The notes under the pieces: model-generated
Databases searched by the model: none
Seen by the model: only the letters and a program-made list of their open reading frames with translations
Told to the model about the DNA's origin: nothing
Made by a program: the position numbers and the translations under genes
Assembly: GCA_910584645.1 (NCBI GenBank)
Contig: CAJUAU010000001.1
Coordinates: 198,397 to 262,396, forward strand
Length of the DNA: 64,000 nt
Direction of reading: 5' to 3'
DNA from: an uncultured Eubacterium sp.
Lineage (GTDB): Bacteria > Bacillota > Clostridia > Lachnospirales > Lachnospiraceae
Shown here: piece by piece, positions 24,638 to 34,245 of the stretch
Numbering within the stretch: position 1 is the first letter of the stretch
Layout of the letters: every line of letters starts with the position of its first letter

Positions 24638-25888
24638 ATGGCGTTAAAAAAGAAACCAGTCACAGGGATGAAGGATATTCTTCCCAGAGAGATGGAGATA
24701 CGTGATTATGTGATCCGGCTGATTAAAGAGACCTATGGGACCTATGGATTCTCTTCCATTGAAACTCCCTGTGTGGAACACATTGGGAGCCTGTGCAGCA
24801 AGCAAGGGGGCGAAAACGAAAAGCTGATCTTCAAGATCCTGAAGCGGGGGGAGAAGCTTAAACTGGATACTGCAGAATGTGAGGCGGATCTGGTGGACAG
24901 CGGACTGCGGTATGATCTGACGGTGCCCCTTTCCCGGTACTATGCCAATAACTCCAGTGAACTGAGCGCTCCTTTTAAAGCGCTGCAGATGGGCAATGTG
25001 TGGAGGGCGGACCGTCCCCAGAGAGGCCGTTTCCGTCAGTTTATGCAGTGTGACATCGATATTCTCGGAGAGCCTTCCATCCTGGCAGAGATTGAACTGA
25101 TCCTCGCCACTACCACTCTCCTTGGAAAACTTGACTTCAAAAATTTTACCATCCGTATCAACAACCGCAGGATGTTGAAGGCGATGGCGGCGTATTGTGG
25201 ATTTTCTGAAGGAGAGTATGACAACGTATTTATCATACTGGATAAGATGGACAAGATCGGTATGGAAGGGGTACAGGAAGAACTTCTGGCAGCCGGTTAT
25301 GAAACGGAAGCGGTGGACCGCTGTATGGAGTTGTTCCAGACTGTGACCAACGATATCGACGGCGTCCGGTATCTCAAGGAGACGCTGGGAGATCACCTGG
25401 AAGCGGGAACAGCGGAGGATATGGAGACCATCATTTCCATGGTGGAAGAGACGAAGACAGCGGATTTTAAAATGTGTTTTGATCCCACCCTGGTACGGGG
25501 CATGGGATATTACACGGGACCGATCTTTGAGATTTCCATGGATGAGTTCGGCGGTTCCGTGGGGGGCGGTGGACGTTACGATGAGATGATCGGGAAATTT
25601 ATGGGAAATGACACCTGTGCCTGTGGATTTTCCATCGGTTTTGAGAGAATCGTCATGCTGCTTCTAGAGCGGGATTTTGCAGTCCCCTCGGCAGCTAAGA
25701 AAAAGGCTTATCTCATCGATAAGAAGGCATCCCCGGAAATGATGAAAGAAGTGCTTTTGAAAGCGGAGAAGGAACGGGTTGCCGGATACCGGATCAGTAT
25801 CAATGTGATGAAAAAGAATAAAAAATTCCAAAAAGAACTTTTGGCAAAGGATGGCTATACAGAGATCGAGGAATTCTTTGCAGATTAA
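24638..25888 (+). CDS. hisS: Histidyl-tRNA synthetase
   Basis: Class II aminoacyl-tRNA synthetase charging tRNA-His. 416 residues. Motif 2 lies in RPQRGRFRQFMQCDIDILG; the histidine loops are GMGYYTGPIFEIS and GGGGRYDEM; motif 3 is FSIGFERIVMLL. The C-terminal anticodon domain is short but recognisable. Behind AAAAGAGGTAAAG; no T-box leader is seen because it sits inside the rel block, 34 bases after hemZ. Confidence 0.97.
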   Translation: MALKKKPVTGMKDILPREMEIRDYVIRLIKETYGTYGFSSIETPCVEHIGSLCSKQGGENEKLIFKILKRGEKLKLDTAECEADLVDSGLRYDLTVPLSRYYANNSSELSAPFKALQMGNVWRADRPQRGRFRQFMQCDIDILGEPSILAEIELILATTTLLGKLDFKNFTIRINNRRMLKAMAAYCGFSEGEYDNVFIILDKMDKIGMEGVQEELLAAGYETEAVDRCMELFQTVTNDIDGVRYLKETLGDHLEAGTAEDMETIISMVEETKTADFKMCFDPTLVRGMGYYTGPIFEISMDEFGGSVGGGGRYDEMIGKFMGNDTCACGFSIGFERIVMLLLERDFAVPSAAKKKAYLIDKKASPEMMKEVLLKAEKERVAGYRISINVMKKNKKFQKELLAKDGYTEIEEFFAD

Positions 25889-25916
25889 TCAATATATGAG
25901 CTAAAGGAGAATGACA

Positions 25917-27728
25917 ATGGCAGAATCAATGAAGGGCTTAAAGCGCACCTGCCGGTGTGCGGAGCTCACGACAAATCATATCGGTCAGACTGTGACAGTG
26001 ATGGGCTGGGTACAGAAGAGCAGAAATAAAGGCGGTATCATTTTTGTGGATCTCCGGGACCGGTCCGGGATCATCCAGCTGATCTTCGAGGAGAGCGATG
26101 CCGGGACGGAGGCCTTTGAGAAGGCGGCCAAGCTGCGTGCTGAGTTTGTGGCAGCGGTGACCGGTGTGGTGGAAAAACGTTCCGGTGCTGTCAATGAGAA
26201 TCTGGTGACTGGCGCCATCGAGGTGAGGGCAAAGGACATCCGGATCCTCTCCGAATCAGAGACGCCGCCATTCCCTGTGGAGGAGAACAGCAGGACGAAG
26301 GATGAACTTCGGCTGCGCTATCGTTTTCTGGATCTGCGCCGCCCGGATCTTCAGCGTAATCTGATCATGAGGAGCAGGATCGCCATGCTGACGAGACAGT
26401 TTCTTGTAGAGGAAGGATTTTTAGAGATTGAGACCCCGATGCTCACCAAGAGTACGCCGGAAGGAGCCAGGGATTACCTTGTTCCCAGCCGCGTGCACCC
26501 GGGGAACTTTTATGCCCTTCCCCAGTCTCCCCAGCTGTTTAAACAGCTTCTGATGTGTTCCGGTTATGACCGCTATTTCCAGATCACGAAATGTTTCCGT
26601 GATGAGGATCTGAGGGCAGACCGTCAGCCGGAATTTACCCAGATCGATATGGAGCTCTCCTTTGTGGATGAGGATGATGTGATGGATGTAAACGAAGGTC
26701 TTCTCCAGAAACTGTTTCAGGAGGTTCTCGGTGTGGAACTGTCCCTGCCATTCCCACGCATGACCTGGCAGGAAGCTATGGACCGTTACGGTTCTGACAA
26801 GCCGGATACCCGGTTTGGCATGGAGTTAAAAGATGTGACAGAGACTGTGAAGGGCTGTGGTTTCGGCGTATTTACCGGAGCCATCGAGGCGGGAGGATCT
26901 GTCCGGGGGATCAATGCCAAAGGACAGGGGGCGATGCCCAGAAAGAAGATTGACGCTCTTGTGGATTTTGCCAAAGAATACGGTGCAAAGGGACTTGCCT
27001 ATCTCTGTGTGAATGAAGATGGCAGCTATAAATCATCCTTTGCCAAATTTATGACAGAGGAGGAGCTGAAAGCGCTGGTCTGTGCCATGGAGGGAGAGCC
27101 GGGAGACCTGCTTCTCTTTGCGGCGGATAAAAATAAAGTGGTATATGACGTTCTTGGGAACCTTCGTCTGGAGCTTGCCAGAAAAATGGAGCTTTTGGAT
27201 AAAAATGTATATCATTTTCTCTGGGTAACAGAGTTTCCACTTCTGGAGTACAACGAGGATCTGGGACGCTATCAGGCGATGCATCATCCTTTCACGATGC
27301 CTATGGAAGAGGATCTTGACCTGATCGATACGGATCCGGGCAAAGTGAGGGCGAGAGCCTATGATATCGTACTGAACGGCACAGAGCTGGGAGGTGGTTC
27401 GGTGCGTATCCATCAGAACGATATCCAGGAAAAAATGTTTCATGCCCTTGGGTTTGCCAAGGAAACGGCATATGAGCAGTTTGGTTTCCTGTTGAATGCG
27501 TTTAAGTACGGGGTGCCGCCTCATGCCGGGCTTGCTTATGGTCTGGACCGTCTTGTGATGCTTATGGCGAAAGAAGATAACATCAGAGAAGTGATCGCCT
27601 TTCCGAAGGTGAAGGATGCGTCCTGTCTTTTGACGGAAGCACCAAATGTGGTAGATGAAAAACAATTAGAAGAACTTGGAATTGACATCCGCCCGGATGC
27701 AGCAGAGACGGCGGAATCAAATAAATAA
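25917..27728 (+). CDS. aspS: Aspartyl-tRNA synthetase
   Basis: Class II synthetase charging tRNA-Asp, 603 residues, bacterial type. Order: N-terminal OB-fold anticodon domain (MGWVQKSRNKGGIIFVDLRD), catalytic core with FRDEDLRADRQPEFTQ (motif 2), a GAD insertion domain (about 285-420), and motif 3 in GLAYGLDRLVML. The ATG at 25917 is preferred to that at 25911, since AAAGGAG would be only one base from the latter. Follows hisS by 28 bases. Confidence 0.97.
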   Translation: MAESMKGLKRTCRCAELTTNHIGQTVTVMGWVQKSRNKGGIIFVDLRDRSGIIQLIFEESDAGTEAFEKAAKLRAEFVAAVTGVVEKRSGAVNENLVTGAIEVRAKDIRILSESETPPFPVEENSRTKDELRLRYRFLDLRRPDLQRNLIMRSRIAMLTRQFLVEEGFLEIETPMLTKSTPEGARDYLVPSRVHPGNFYALPQSPQLFKQLLMCSGYDRYFQITKCFRDEDLRADRQPEFTQIDMELSFVDEDDVMDVNEGLLQKLFQEVLGVELSLPFPRMTWQEAMDRYGSDKPDTRFGMELKDVTETVKGCGFGVFTGAIEAGGSVRGINAKGQGAMPRKKIDALVDFAKEYGAKGLAYLCVNEDGSYKSSFAKFMTEEELKALVCAMEGEPGDLLLFAADKNKVVYDVLGNLRLELARKMELLDKNVYHFLWVTEFPLLEYNEDLGRYQAMHHPFTMPMEEDLDLIDTDPGKVRARAYDIVLNGTELGGGSVRIHQNDIQEKMFHALGFAKETAYEQFGFLLNAFKYGVPPHAGLAYGLDRLVMLMAKEDNIREVIAFPKVKDASCLLTEAPNVVDEKQLEELGIDIRPDAAETAESNK

Positions 27729-27746
27729 TAGCAGGAGGTAAGTAAG

Positions 27747-28784
27747 GTGAGTGTGACAACAAGCAATTTTGGGACGACGAAGGATGGGAAAGAGGTAACA
27801 CTCTATGCCATTGAAAACAAAAATGGAATGAAAGCAGAAGTGATCGATTATGGTGCAAATATTGTCAGATTGTTTGTGCCTGACAAAGAGGGTAAACTGG
27901 ATGATGTCGTACTGGGGTTTGATGATGTGGCAGGCTATGAGGTGAATGGCTGTTTCTTTGGGGCTTTTATTGGGAGACATGGTAACCGGATCGGGGACGC
28001 CAGATTTGAATTGAATGGTGTTACTTATGAGCTGGAGAAAAATGATGGAGAAAATAACCTTCACGGTGGCACACCAGGATACCATCAGGTGATGTATGAG
28101 GCGGCATCCATGGACAACAGCGTGACCTTTTACAGAGTCAGCCCGGATATGGAGCAGGGCTATCCGGGAAACCTGGAGATCAGTGTAACTTATACGGTGA
28201 CGGATGACAATGAGCTCAAGATCAGCTATCTGGCAAAATCCGATAAGGATACTCTCTGCAATGTGACAAATCACTCCTATTTTAACCTTAAGGGACACAA
28301 CGGCGGGGAGATCACAGACCATAAGGTGTGGATCCGGGCAAATGGATTTACCGAGACCACAGATGATCTGATCCCTAATGGAAATATTGTGGATGTCACG
28401 GGAACCCCGATGGATTTCCGTGAGAAAAAAGCCATCGGGAATGATATTGAGGCAGATTATAGGCCTCTTACGATCGCTGGCGGTTATGATCATAATTTTG
28501 CCCTGGACAAAACTCCGGGCAAGATAGAAAAGGTGGCAGAGCTTTCGGAAGAAACCACAGGGCGTACCATGGAAGTCTATACGGATCTTCCGGGCATGCA
28601 GCTCTACACTGGAAACTTTATTCAAAAAGAAAATGGAAAAAATGGCGCGGAGTATACGAAGAGAACAGGAGTATGCTTTGAGACACAGTTTTTCCCGAAT
28701 TCTGTGAACGTGCCAGCTTTTGATTCCTGTGTACTGAAAGCCGGGGATGCTTTTGCCAGCACGACCATCTACCGGTTTTGTTAA
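27747..28784 (+). CDS. galM: Aldose 1-epimerase (galactose mutarotase)
   Basis: Interconverts alpha and beta anomers of hexoses, chiefly galactose and glucose. 345 residues. Substrate-site features include GAFIGRHGNRIG, NNLHGG, the general-acid His in NVTNHSYFNL and, near the C terminus, ETQFFPNSVN, where the catalytic base region lies. Starts with GTG 27747 behind AGGAGGTAAG. No signal peptide. No galK or galT nearby; it may simply be the last gene of the rel-aspS run. Confidence 0.93.
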   Translation: MSVTTSNFGTTKDGKEVTLYAIENKNGMKAEVIDYGANIVRLFVPDKEGKLDDVVLGFDDVAGYEVNGCFFGAFIGRHGNRIGDARFELNGVTYELEKNDGENNLHGGTPGYHQVMYEAASMDNSVTFYRVSPDMEQGYPGNLEISVTYTVTDDNELKISYLAKSDKDTLCNVTNHSYFNLKGHNGGEITDHKVWIRANGFTETTDDLIPNGNIVDVTGTPMDFREKKAIGNDIEADYRPLTIAGGYDHNFALDKTPGKIEKVAELSEETTGRTMEVYTDLPGMQLYTGNFIQKENGKNGAEYTKRTGVCFETQFFPNSVNVPAFDSCVLKAGDAFASTTIYRFC

Positions 28785-28868
28785 AAATCATACATTCTTA
28801 TATGTATAACGAAACAAGATGTGGGCGAATACTATAAGGATAAGGATACAAACCGAAGGAGAAAAGTT

Positions 28869-29294
28869 TTGAACAGTGTTTTGGGGAAATTGATCCAAAA
28901 AGAATTTGGGAGAAATAAATATAAAATATACTGCAATAAGCTGGACCAGAAGGAATGTATGGATATCTTCTGTGACATTTATATGGAACTGCACCGGATA
29001 TCGGAAGATAATCTTAGTGACAGGCTGTTGTGCCTGCTCCGGACCGTCCAGCTGTCGGTCAAGATCAGCCAGATATTTTTCTATATAACGGTTGGTTTTC
29101 TGGCGGCGGTACTTACCATATCCATGATCCCGGTTTTGCTGGAGATCAAGGCGGTGGGCATCGGTGCCCTGACGATCATGTATTTTTATAAGCTGGCAGA
29201 GTATATGAGGAACCGTTATTGTGACCGGGACGTCCGTCTTGTATTAATCTATAAGACAGCGTTATTTCATTTGCTGTCAGAGGAAGGGAAGTAG
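28869..29294 (+). CDS. Small membrane protein of unknown function
   Basis: I do not recognise this family. About 141 residues from a TTG at 28869, which has AAGGAG seven bases upstream; a GTG at 28821 would add 16 residues but has no ribosome site. The N-terminal 75 residues are charged and helical (KLIQKEFGRNKYKIYCNKL); two hydrophobic segments follow (about residues 68-88 and 93-110), and the C-terminal tail is basic. It ends 5 bases before the hemolysin III-like gene, so they are probably co-expressed. Confidence 0.6.
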   Translation: MNSVLGKLIQKEFGRNKYKIYCNKLDQKECMDIFCDIYMELHRISEDNLSDRLLCLLRTVQLSVKISQIFFYITVGFLAAVLTISMIPVLLEIKAVGIGALTIMYFYKLAEYMRNRYCDRDVRLVLIYKTALFHLLSEEGK

Positions 29295-29299
29295 GAAGG

Positions 29300-29977
29300 A
29301 TGAAGCGAACGCGGCTCAGGGATAGGGATCTCCCGGATTATACAAGGGGAGAAGAAATATTTAATATGGTATCCCATATCGTGGGAGGGGCTCTCGCGGT
29401 GGCGGCACTGGTGCTTTGTGTGATATTTTCAGCGCTGAGGGGGGACGCCTGGAGTGTCGCCGCCTCAGCTATATATGGAGCGATGATGGTGATCCTGTAT
29501 ACTATGTCCAGTATATATCATGGTCTGACATCCGAGATGGTGAAAAAAGTATTCCAGGTGATCGACCACTGTACGATCTATTTTCTGATCGCCGGGACTT
29601 ATACCCCCATCACTCTTGTGGCGCTGCGCAAAGTGGATCCGGTCATTGGCTTTGTGGTTTTTGGCATCGTGTGGGGCTGCTGTCTGGTGGCGGCGACGCT
29701 CACAGCCATTGACCTGGAAAAATATAAGAAGCTGGCGATGATCTGTTATCTCGGCATGGGCTGGTGCATTATCTTCTTTATCCGGCCCACGATGCAGGCA
29801 CTGGGACCGGGAGGAATGGTATATCTCATCACAGGAGGGCTTGCTTATACCATCGGCGCCGTGTTATATGGTGTGGGAAAGAGAAAAAGATATATCCATT
29901 CCCTGTTTCATCTTTTTGTGATCGCGGGAAGTGTACTGCATTTCTTTATGATTTTATTTTATGTCATCTTGTCCTAA
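29300..29977 (+). CDS. Hemolysin III family (AdipoR/YqfA-like) membrane protein
   Basis: Seven-helix membrane protein of 225 residues. The family marks are seen: GEEIFNMVSHIVGGALAV near the N terminus, SSIYHGL (first His-containing motif), DHCTIYFLIAGTYTP, and the C-terminal HSLFHLFVIAGSVLHFF with the two metal-site histidines. The hemolysin name comes from a Bacillus member; distant relatives are progestin/adiponectin receptors with a zinc site, and the bacterial function is not settled. Confidence 0.9.
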   Translation: MKRTRLRDRDLPDYTRGEEIFNMVSHIVGGALAVAALVLCVIFSALRGDAWSVAASAIYGAMMVILYTMSSIYHGLTSEMVKKVFQVIDHCTIYFLIAGTYTPITLVALRKVDPVIGFVVFGIVWGCCLVAATLTAIDLEKYKKLAMICYLGMGWCIIFFIRPTMQALGPGGMVYLITGGLAYTIGAVLYGVGKRKRYIHSLFHLFVIAGSVLHFFMILFYVILS

Positions 29978-30036
29978 GGCAGTGGCTTTGCCAGGCTGGC
30001 AGGATGGTGTGCCCCAGGCACAGGAAGGAGTAAAAA

Positions 30037-31197
30037 ATGGTAGTAGAACCAAAGGTAAAAGGCTTTATTTGCACCACGGCCCATCCTAAGGGCTGTGAAG
30101 AAAGTGTAAGAAGACAGATTGAATGCACGAAAAAGTTCGGGAAGGCTGAGGGCCCAAAAAAGGTGCTGGTCATCGGATCCTCCACAGGTTATGGACTTGC
30201 TTCGCGCATTGCTGTGACTTATGGATATGGGGCGGATACCATTGGTGTTGCCTTTGAGAGAGAATCCAATGGCAAACGGACGGCGACGGCGGGCTGGTAT
30301 AATACCAAAGCATTTGAAAAAATAGCTGGAGAGGACGGTTATTATGCCAAATCTTTTAATGGAGACGGATTTTCCAGAGAAATGAAGGATGCCGTGATCC
30401 AGTGCATCAAAGAAGATTTTGGAAAAGTGGACATGGTGGTATACAGCATGGCGGCGCCGAGACGGACTCTGCCCAGCGGAACCACGGTTTCTTCTGTGCT
30501 GAAGACAGTAGGTGAGCCATTTACTAACAAGACTCTTGATCTGCGTACCAATGAGATCAAAGAGGTTACAGTTCCTGAGGCAGATGAAGACGAGATCAAA
30601 GCCACGATACAGGTCATGGGCGGCGGCGACTGGAGAGACTGGATCATGTCACTGTATGATGCCGGAGTACTGGCAGAGGGCGCAGTGACCCTGGCTTATT
30701 CCTACATCGGTCCGGTGGTGACTCATGCGATCTATAAAGATGGCAGCATTGGACAGGCGAAGAAGCATCTTTATGATACTTCTGTGGAACTTACGAACAA
30801 ATATAAAGACATTGGCCTGAAAGCATACATATCGGTGAACAAGGCACTGGTAACCCAGTCCAGCGCGGCGATCCCCATCGTTCCTCTTTATATCTCCATG
30901 CTCTACAAGGTGATGAAGGAAAAAGGACTCCATGAAGGCTGCATCGAGCAGATGGACCGGCTCTTTCTGGAGAAACTTGCCGGCGGGGTAGTGCAGACGG
31001 ACGAGGCGGGCAGGATCCGGCTGGATGATTATGAGATGAAAGAAGAGATCCAGAGCCGCATCGCTGAGGTGTGGGACAGTGTGGATTCCGAATCCATCAA
31101 AGAGCTGGGAGACATCAAAGGATACTGGGACGAATTTTATAATATGTTTGGTTTTGGGTATGACAATGTGGACTACAGCGAGGATGTAGAGATCTGA
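30037..31197 (+). CDS. fabV: NADH-dependent trans-2-enoyl-ACP/CoA reductase FabV
   Basis: Final reduction step of fatty-acid elongation, or crotonyl-CoA-type reduction. 386 residues. NADH site VLVIGSSTGYGLASRIA (about 47-63); ATAGWYNTKAFE, typical of FabV; the catalytic Tyr and lysines in YSYIGPVVTHAIYKDGS and GQAKKHLYDT. It is longer than FabI and lacks the FabI spacing. Preceded by AAGGAG. FabV enzymes are usually resistant to triclosan. fabH is 19 kb away, so no fab cluster is seen here. Confidence 0.95.
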   Translation: MVVEPKVKGFICTTAHPKGCEESVRRQIECTKKFGKAEGPKKVLVIGSSTGYGLASRIAVTYGYGADTIGVAFERESNGKRTATAGWYNTKAFEKIAGEDGYYAKSFNGDGFSREMKDAVIQCIKEDFGKVDMVVYSMAAPRRTLPSGTTVSSVLKTVGEPFTNKTLDLRTNEIKEVTVPEADEDEIKATIQVMGGGDWRDWIMSLYDAGVLAEGAVTLAYSYIGPVVTHAIYKDGSIGQAKKHLYDTSVELTNKYKDIGLKAYISVNKALVTQSSAAIPIVPLYISMLYKVMKEKGLHEGCIEQMDRLFLEKLAGGVVQTDEAGRIRLDDYEMKEEIQSRIAEVWDSVDSESIKELGDIKGYWDEFYNMFGFGYDNVDYSEDVEI

Positions 31198-31221
31198 ACG
31201 AAAATAAGCTTTTGATAAGAA

Positions 31222-31272
31222 TGCCTGTCGGAAAGAAGAGGATGTATAAATACCAGTTCTTTCTGGCAGGCA
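31222..31272. terminator. Bidirectional hairpin between fabV and arcC
   Basis: A 16-bp stem, 31222-31237 with 31257-31272 (TGCCTG...CAGGCA at its base, two G-T type pairs), between two convergent genes. The T runs are weak on both sides. Confidence 0.55.
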
Positions 31273-31287
31273 GTTTTCTGGTCATTA

Positions 31288-32202
31288 TTAGCGGATGATG
31301 GTGCCGCATTTTCCTTTGACGGCATCTGCCGCCTGTTCCAGTTTTCCGATCACAGCGGTGCGGTTTTCACCGGAGGTGACAAAGGATACGCTGGCATCTA
31401 TCTTGGGAAGGGTAGTGATGGGATCAAAGTGTCCTTCTTCGATCAGGGAGAGAGCTTCAGCGCTGGTAATCTCACCAATTGGTTTATCCCCCGCAGAGAT
31501 CTGTTCGCTGCCGGTGAGGATCAGAAGACAGGAGGCTTCAAGCATATCTGCCAGTTTGGCAGCAGTATAGTCTTTTTCGATGACCGCACTGGCACCTTTG
31601 AGCCGGGTGCCCTGCTGTATCACCGGAATTCCGCCGCCGCCCGCGGCGATCACGATCTGTCCGGCATCTGCCAGTGCTTTGATGGCATCGATCTCGTAAA
31701 TATCAACTGGGTGGGGGGAGGCGATGATCCGGCGGTAGGAGCCATTTTCGCTGACAACATGGTTGCCCTTTTCTTCTTCGGCTTTTGCCTCTTCTTCTGA
31801 CATACAGCGGCCAATGACTTTGGTGGGGTGGTTAAATGCCTTGTCGAAGGGATCTACCCGCACCTGCGTGATAACCGTGGATACGGGCTTGAAGATACCC
31901 CGGTTAAGCAGTTCGGTACGGATGGCATTTTGAAGATCGTATCCAATATAGCCCTGGCTCATAGCCCCGCACAGGGACATCGGCGCCACCGTGTAGCGGG
32001 GTTCCAGTCTGGAGAACTCTGTCATTGCCGTCTGGATCATTCCCACCTGGGGACCGTTGCTGTGGGTGATAACAATATCATATTTCAATTCTGCCAGATC
32101 TGCGATGGCATCTGCCGCCTTTTTTACCTTTTTCTGCTGCTCCGGAAAGGTTTCGCCAAAGGCGTTCCGACCGAGGGCAACAACAAGTCTCTGTTTTTTC
32201 AT
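31288..32202 (-). CDS. arcC: Carbamate kinase
   Basis: Makes ATP from carbamoyl phosphate and ADP in catabolism. 304 residues with the amino-acid-kinase fold: VVALGRNAF at the start, THSNGPQVGMI, AAGGGGIPV and IEKDYTAAKLA are the family blocks, ending GTII. Preceded by GGAGG on the minus strand. No arcA or arcB lies next to it, so the carbamoyl phosphate would have to come from elsewhere, such as a purine, ureide or agmatine route. Confidence 0.95.
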   Translation of the reverse strand: MKKQRLVVALGRNAFGETFPEQQKKVKKAADAIADLAELKYDIVITHSNGPQVGMIQTAMTEFSRLEPRYTVAPMSLCGAMSQGYIGYDLQNAIRTELLNRGIFKPVSTVITQVRVDPFDKAFNHPTKVIGRCMSEEEAKAEEEKGNHVVSENGSYRRIIASPHPVDIYEIDAIKALADAGQIVIAAGGGGIPVIQQGTRLKGASAVIEKDYTAAKLADMLEASCLLILTGSEQISAGDKPIGEITSAEALSLIEEGHFDPITTLPKIDASVSFVTSGENRTAVIGKLEQAADAVKGKCGTIIR

Positions 32203-32295
32203 AAAGCTTCCTCCCTGTCTGTGTATTGTTCCGAATGTCTTTTCCTTAGTATACCAAACAAGAGAAAAACAATCAAATTCTATTTGAAAAAGAAG

Positions 32296-32324
32296 TTGAA
32301 AAAAAACGCCTGATGGGCTATACT
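32296..32324 (+). promoter_or_regulatory. Promoter of the beta-CASP hydrolase gene
   Basis: TTGAAA (32296-32301), 17 bases, TATACT (32319-32324). Confidence 0.7.
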
Positions 32325-32400
32325 AATCTTATATAGTTTTGGGTTTTTTTGGTGTCCTGGGATGAAGGGGTAAAGTTTTAGAGACTGGAGGGAGGTAGTA

Positions 32401-34005
32401 ATGAAACTTGAATTTTTAGGGGCGGCTCACGAGGTCACCGGAAGCTGTCACTATTTGGAGATTGGGGAAAAGAAACTCTGTGTGGATATTGGGATGGAAC
32501 AGGGACGGGATCTGTTTGAGAACCAGGAAATCCCAGTGAATCCGGCAGATCTTGATTACATACTTTTAACACATGCACATATTGACCACACGGGATTGCT
32601 GCCGATGCTTTATGCCAGAGGATTCCGGGGGCGGGTATTTACCACAAAGGCCACTGCTGACCTCAGCAGTATCATGCTGAGGGACAGTGCGCATATCCAG
32701 CAGTTTGAGGCTGAGTGGAGAAACCGCAAAGCCCAGAGAGCTGGAGGGGAACAGTACGTTCCGCTTTATACGATGGAAGATGCTCTGGGGGCGGTGAGAC
32801 TTCTGGTTCCCTGTGAATACGATCACAGAATTACACTGTGTGAGGAGATCACGATACGGTTTACAGATGTAGGGCATCTGCTGGGTTCTGCCTCCATTGA
32901 AGTATTTGCCACAGAGGGAGACCAGCACAGAACCATTGTATTTTCTGGAGATCTGGGAAATGTCAACAAACCGATCCTTAGAAATCTCTCTTATACTAAA
33001 AGTGCTGATTTTGTGGTGATGGAATCTACTTATGGTGACCGTTATCACGGTGAGGCTCCGGATTATGTGGGAGAGCTGGCAAATATTATTGAAAAGACTT
33101 TTGAGCGTGGTGGAAATGTAGTGATTCCCGCTTTTGCCGTGGGGCGGACTCAGGAACTTCTTTATTTTATCCGTCAGATCAAAGAGCAGAAACTTATTTG
33201 TACTAATCCGAATTTCGAGGTGTATGTAGACAGCCCTTTGGCGGTAGAGGCAACAAATATATTTGGAAAAAATGTAGAGAGCTGTTTTGATGATGAGGCG
33301 AGGGCACTGGTACAGAAAGGGATCAATCCCATCGGTTTCCCAGGTCTGAAATTATCCATTACCAGCGACGACAGCAAGGCGATCAATCTTGACCAGAATC
33401 CTAAGGTGATCATTTCTGCTTCTGGAATGTGTGAGGCAGGACGCATCCGCCATCATCTGAAGCACAATCTCTGGAGAGAGGAAAGTACCATCGTTTTTGT
33501 TGGCTACCAGTCGGTGGGGACTCTTGGCAGGTCGCTTCTGGAAGGAGCGGACCGAGTTAAGCTCTTTGGAGAGGCCATTGAGGTAAAAGCGGAGATCGTA
33601 AAGATCTCTGGTATCAGCAGCCATGCAGATAAGAAAGGGCTCCTTAACTGGGTAAAAGGCTTTCAGGAAAAGCCTCCGAGGCAGGTGTTTGTGGTACATG
33701 GCGAAGATCATGTCTGCGACAGTTTTGCAGAGTGCGTCAAAGAAGAACTCGGCATTGACGCCAGCGCACCCTACAGCGGCAGCATTTTTGATCTGCTGCG
33801 GGGACAGTACGAATATGAGGCACCACCGGTATATGTGAAAAAGAAAGATTCTGCGAAGAAACGTGCCCTGGATGTATTCGGACGGCTTGTGGCAGCAGGT
33901 GAGCGGCTGCTGGCGGTGATCCGCAGGAACGAAGGGCTGAGTAATAAAGAAACAGCAAAATTTACAGATCAGATCAATGCTTTGTGTGATAAGTGGGATC
34001 GATAG
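32401..34005 (+). CDS. MBL-fold beta-CASP hydrolase, probable RNase
   Basis: 534-residue metallo-beta-lactamase with a beta-CASP insert, the class that includes CPSF73/Ysh1-like and RNase J-like nucleases. The start FLGAAHEVTGSCHYLEI and THAHIDHTGLLP (zinc ligands) are typical; FSGDLG gives the bridging Asp; the beta-CASP part has VVIPAFAVGRTQELL, KVIISASGMCEAGRIRHHL and SSHADKKGLL. No KH or RNase J C-terminal domain. Likely cytoplasmic. Its last codons recur in a 76-bp tandem array just downstream. Confidence 0.9.
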   Translation: MKLEFLGAAHEVTGSCHYLEIGEKKLCVDIGMEQGRDLFENQEIPVNPADLDYILLTHAHIDHTGLLPMLYARGFRGRVFTTKATADLSSIMLRDSAHIQQFEAEWRNRKAQRAGGEQYVPLYTMEDALGAVRLLVPCEYDHRITLCEEITIRFTDVGHLLGSASIEVFATEGDQHRTIVFSGDLGNVNKPILRNLSYTKSADFVVMESTYGDRYHGEAPDYVGELANIIEKTFERGGNVVIPAFAVGRTQELLYFIRQIKEQKLICTNPNFEVYVDSPLAVEATNIFGKNVESCFDDEARALVQKGINPIGFPGLKLSITSDDSKAINLDQNPKVIISASGMCEAGRIRHHLKHNLWREESTIVFVGYQSVGTLGRSLLEGADRVKLFGEAIEVKAEIVKISGISSHADKKGLLNWVKGFQEKPPRQVFVVHGEDHVCDSFAECVKEELGIDASAPYSGSIFDLLRGQYEYEAPPVYVKKKDSAKKRALDVFGRLVAAGERLLAVIRRNEGLSNKETAKFTDQINALCDKWDR

Positions 34006-34234
34006 AATGAAGAAATGAAAAAAAGGAAACAGCAAATACGCAGCTAGATCAATACTTTATATAATTAAGTGGGATCGATAGAATAAAGAAATGGAAAAAA
34101 GGAAACAGGAAATACGCATCTAGATCAATACTTTATGTAATTAAGTGGGATCGATAGAATAAAGAATTGGAAAAAAGGAAACAGCAAATACGCAGCTAGA
34201 TCAATACTTTATATAATTAAGTGGGATCGATAGG
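33971..34234. repeat. Tandem array of about 76-bp units
   Basis: The motif AAGTGGGATCGATAG occurs at 33991, 34067, 34143 and 34219, exactly 76 bases apart, with nearly identical sequence between (AGATCAAT...CTTT, GGAAACAG, AATACGCA). The first occurrence is the coding end and stop codon of the beta-CASP gene, and the last runs straight into the GGAGG of the EAL gene. Two of the units carry TATATAAT. It looks like repeated duplication of the gene's tail plus its spacer. Confidence 0.93.
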
Positions 34235-34245
34235 AGGAATTGATT

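Noticed and set aside
33991..34233. CRISPR-like array in the 76-bp repeats.
   Set aside because: Units are contiguous tandem copies without unique spacers.
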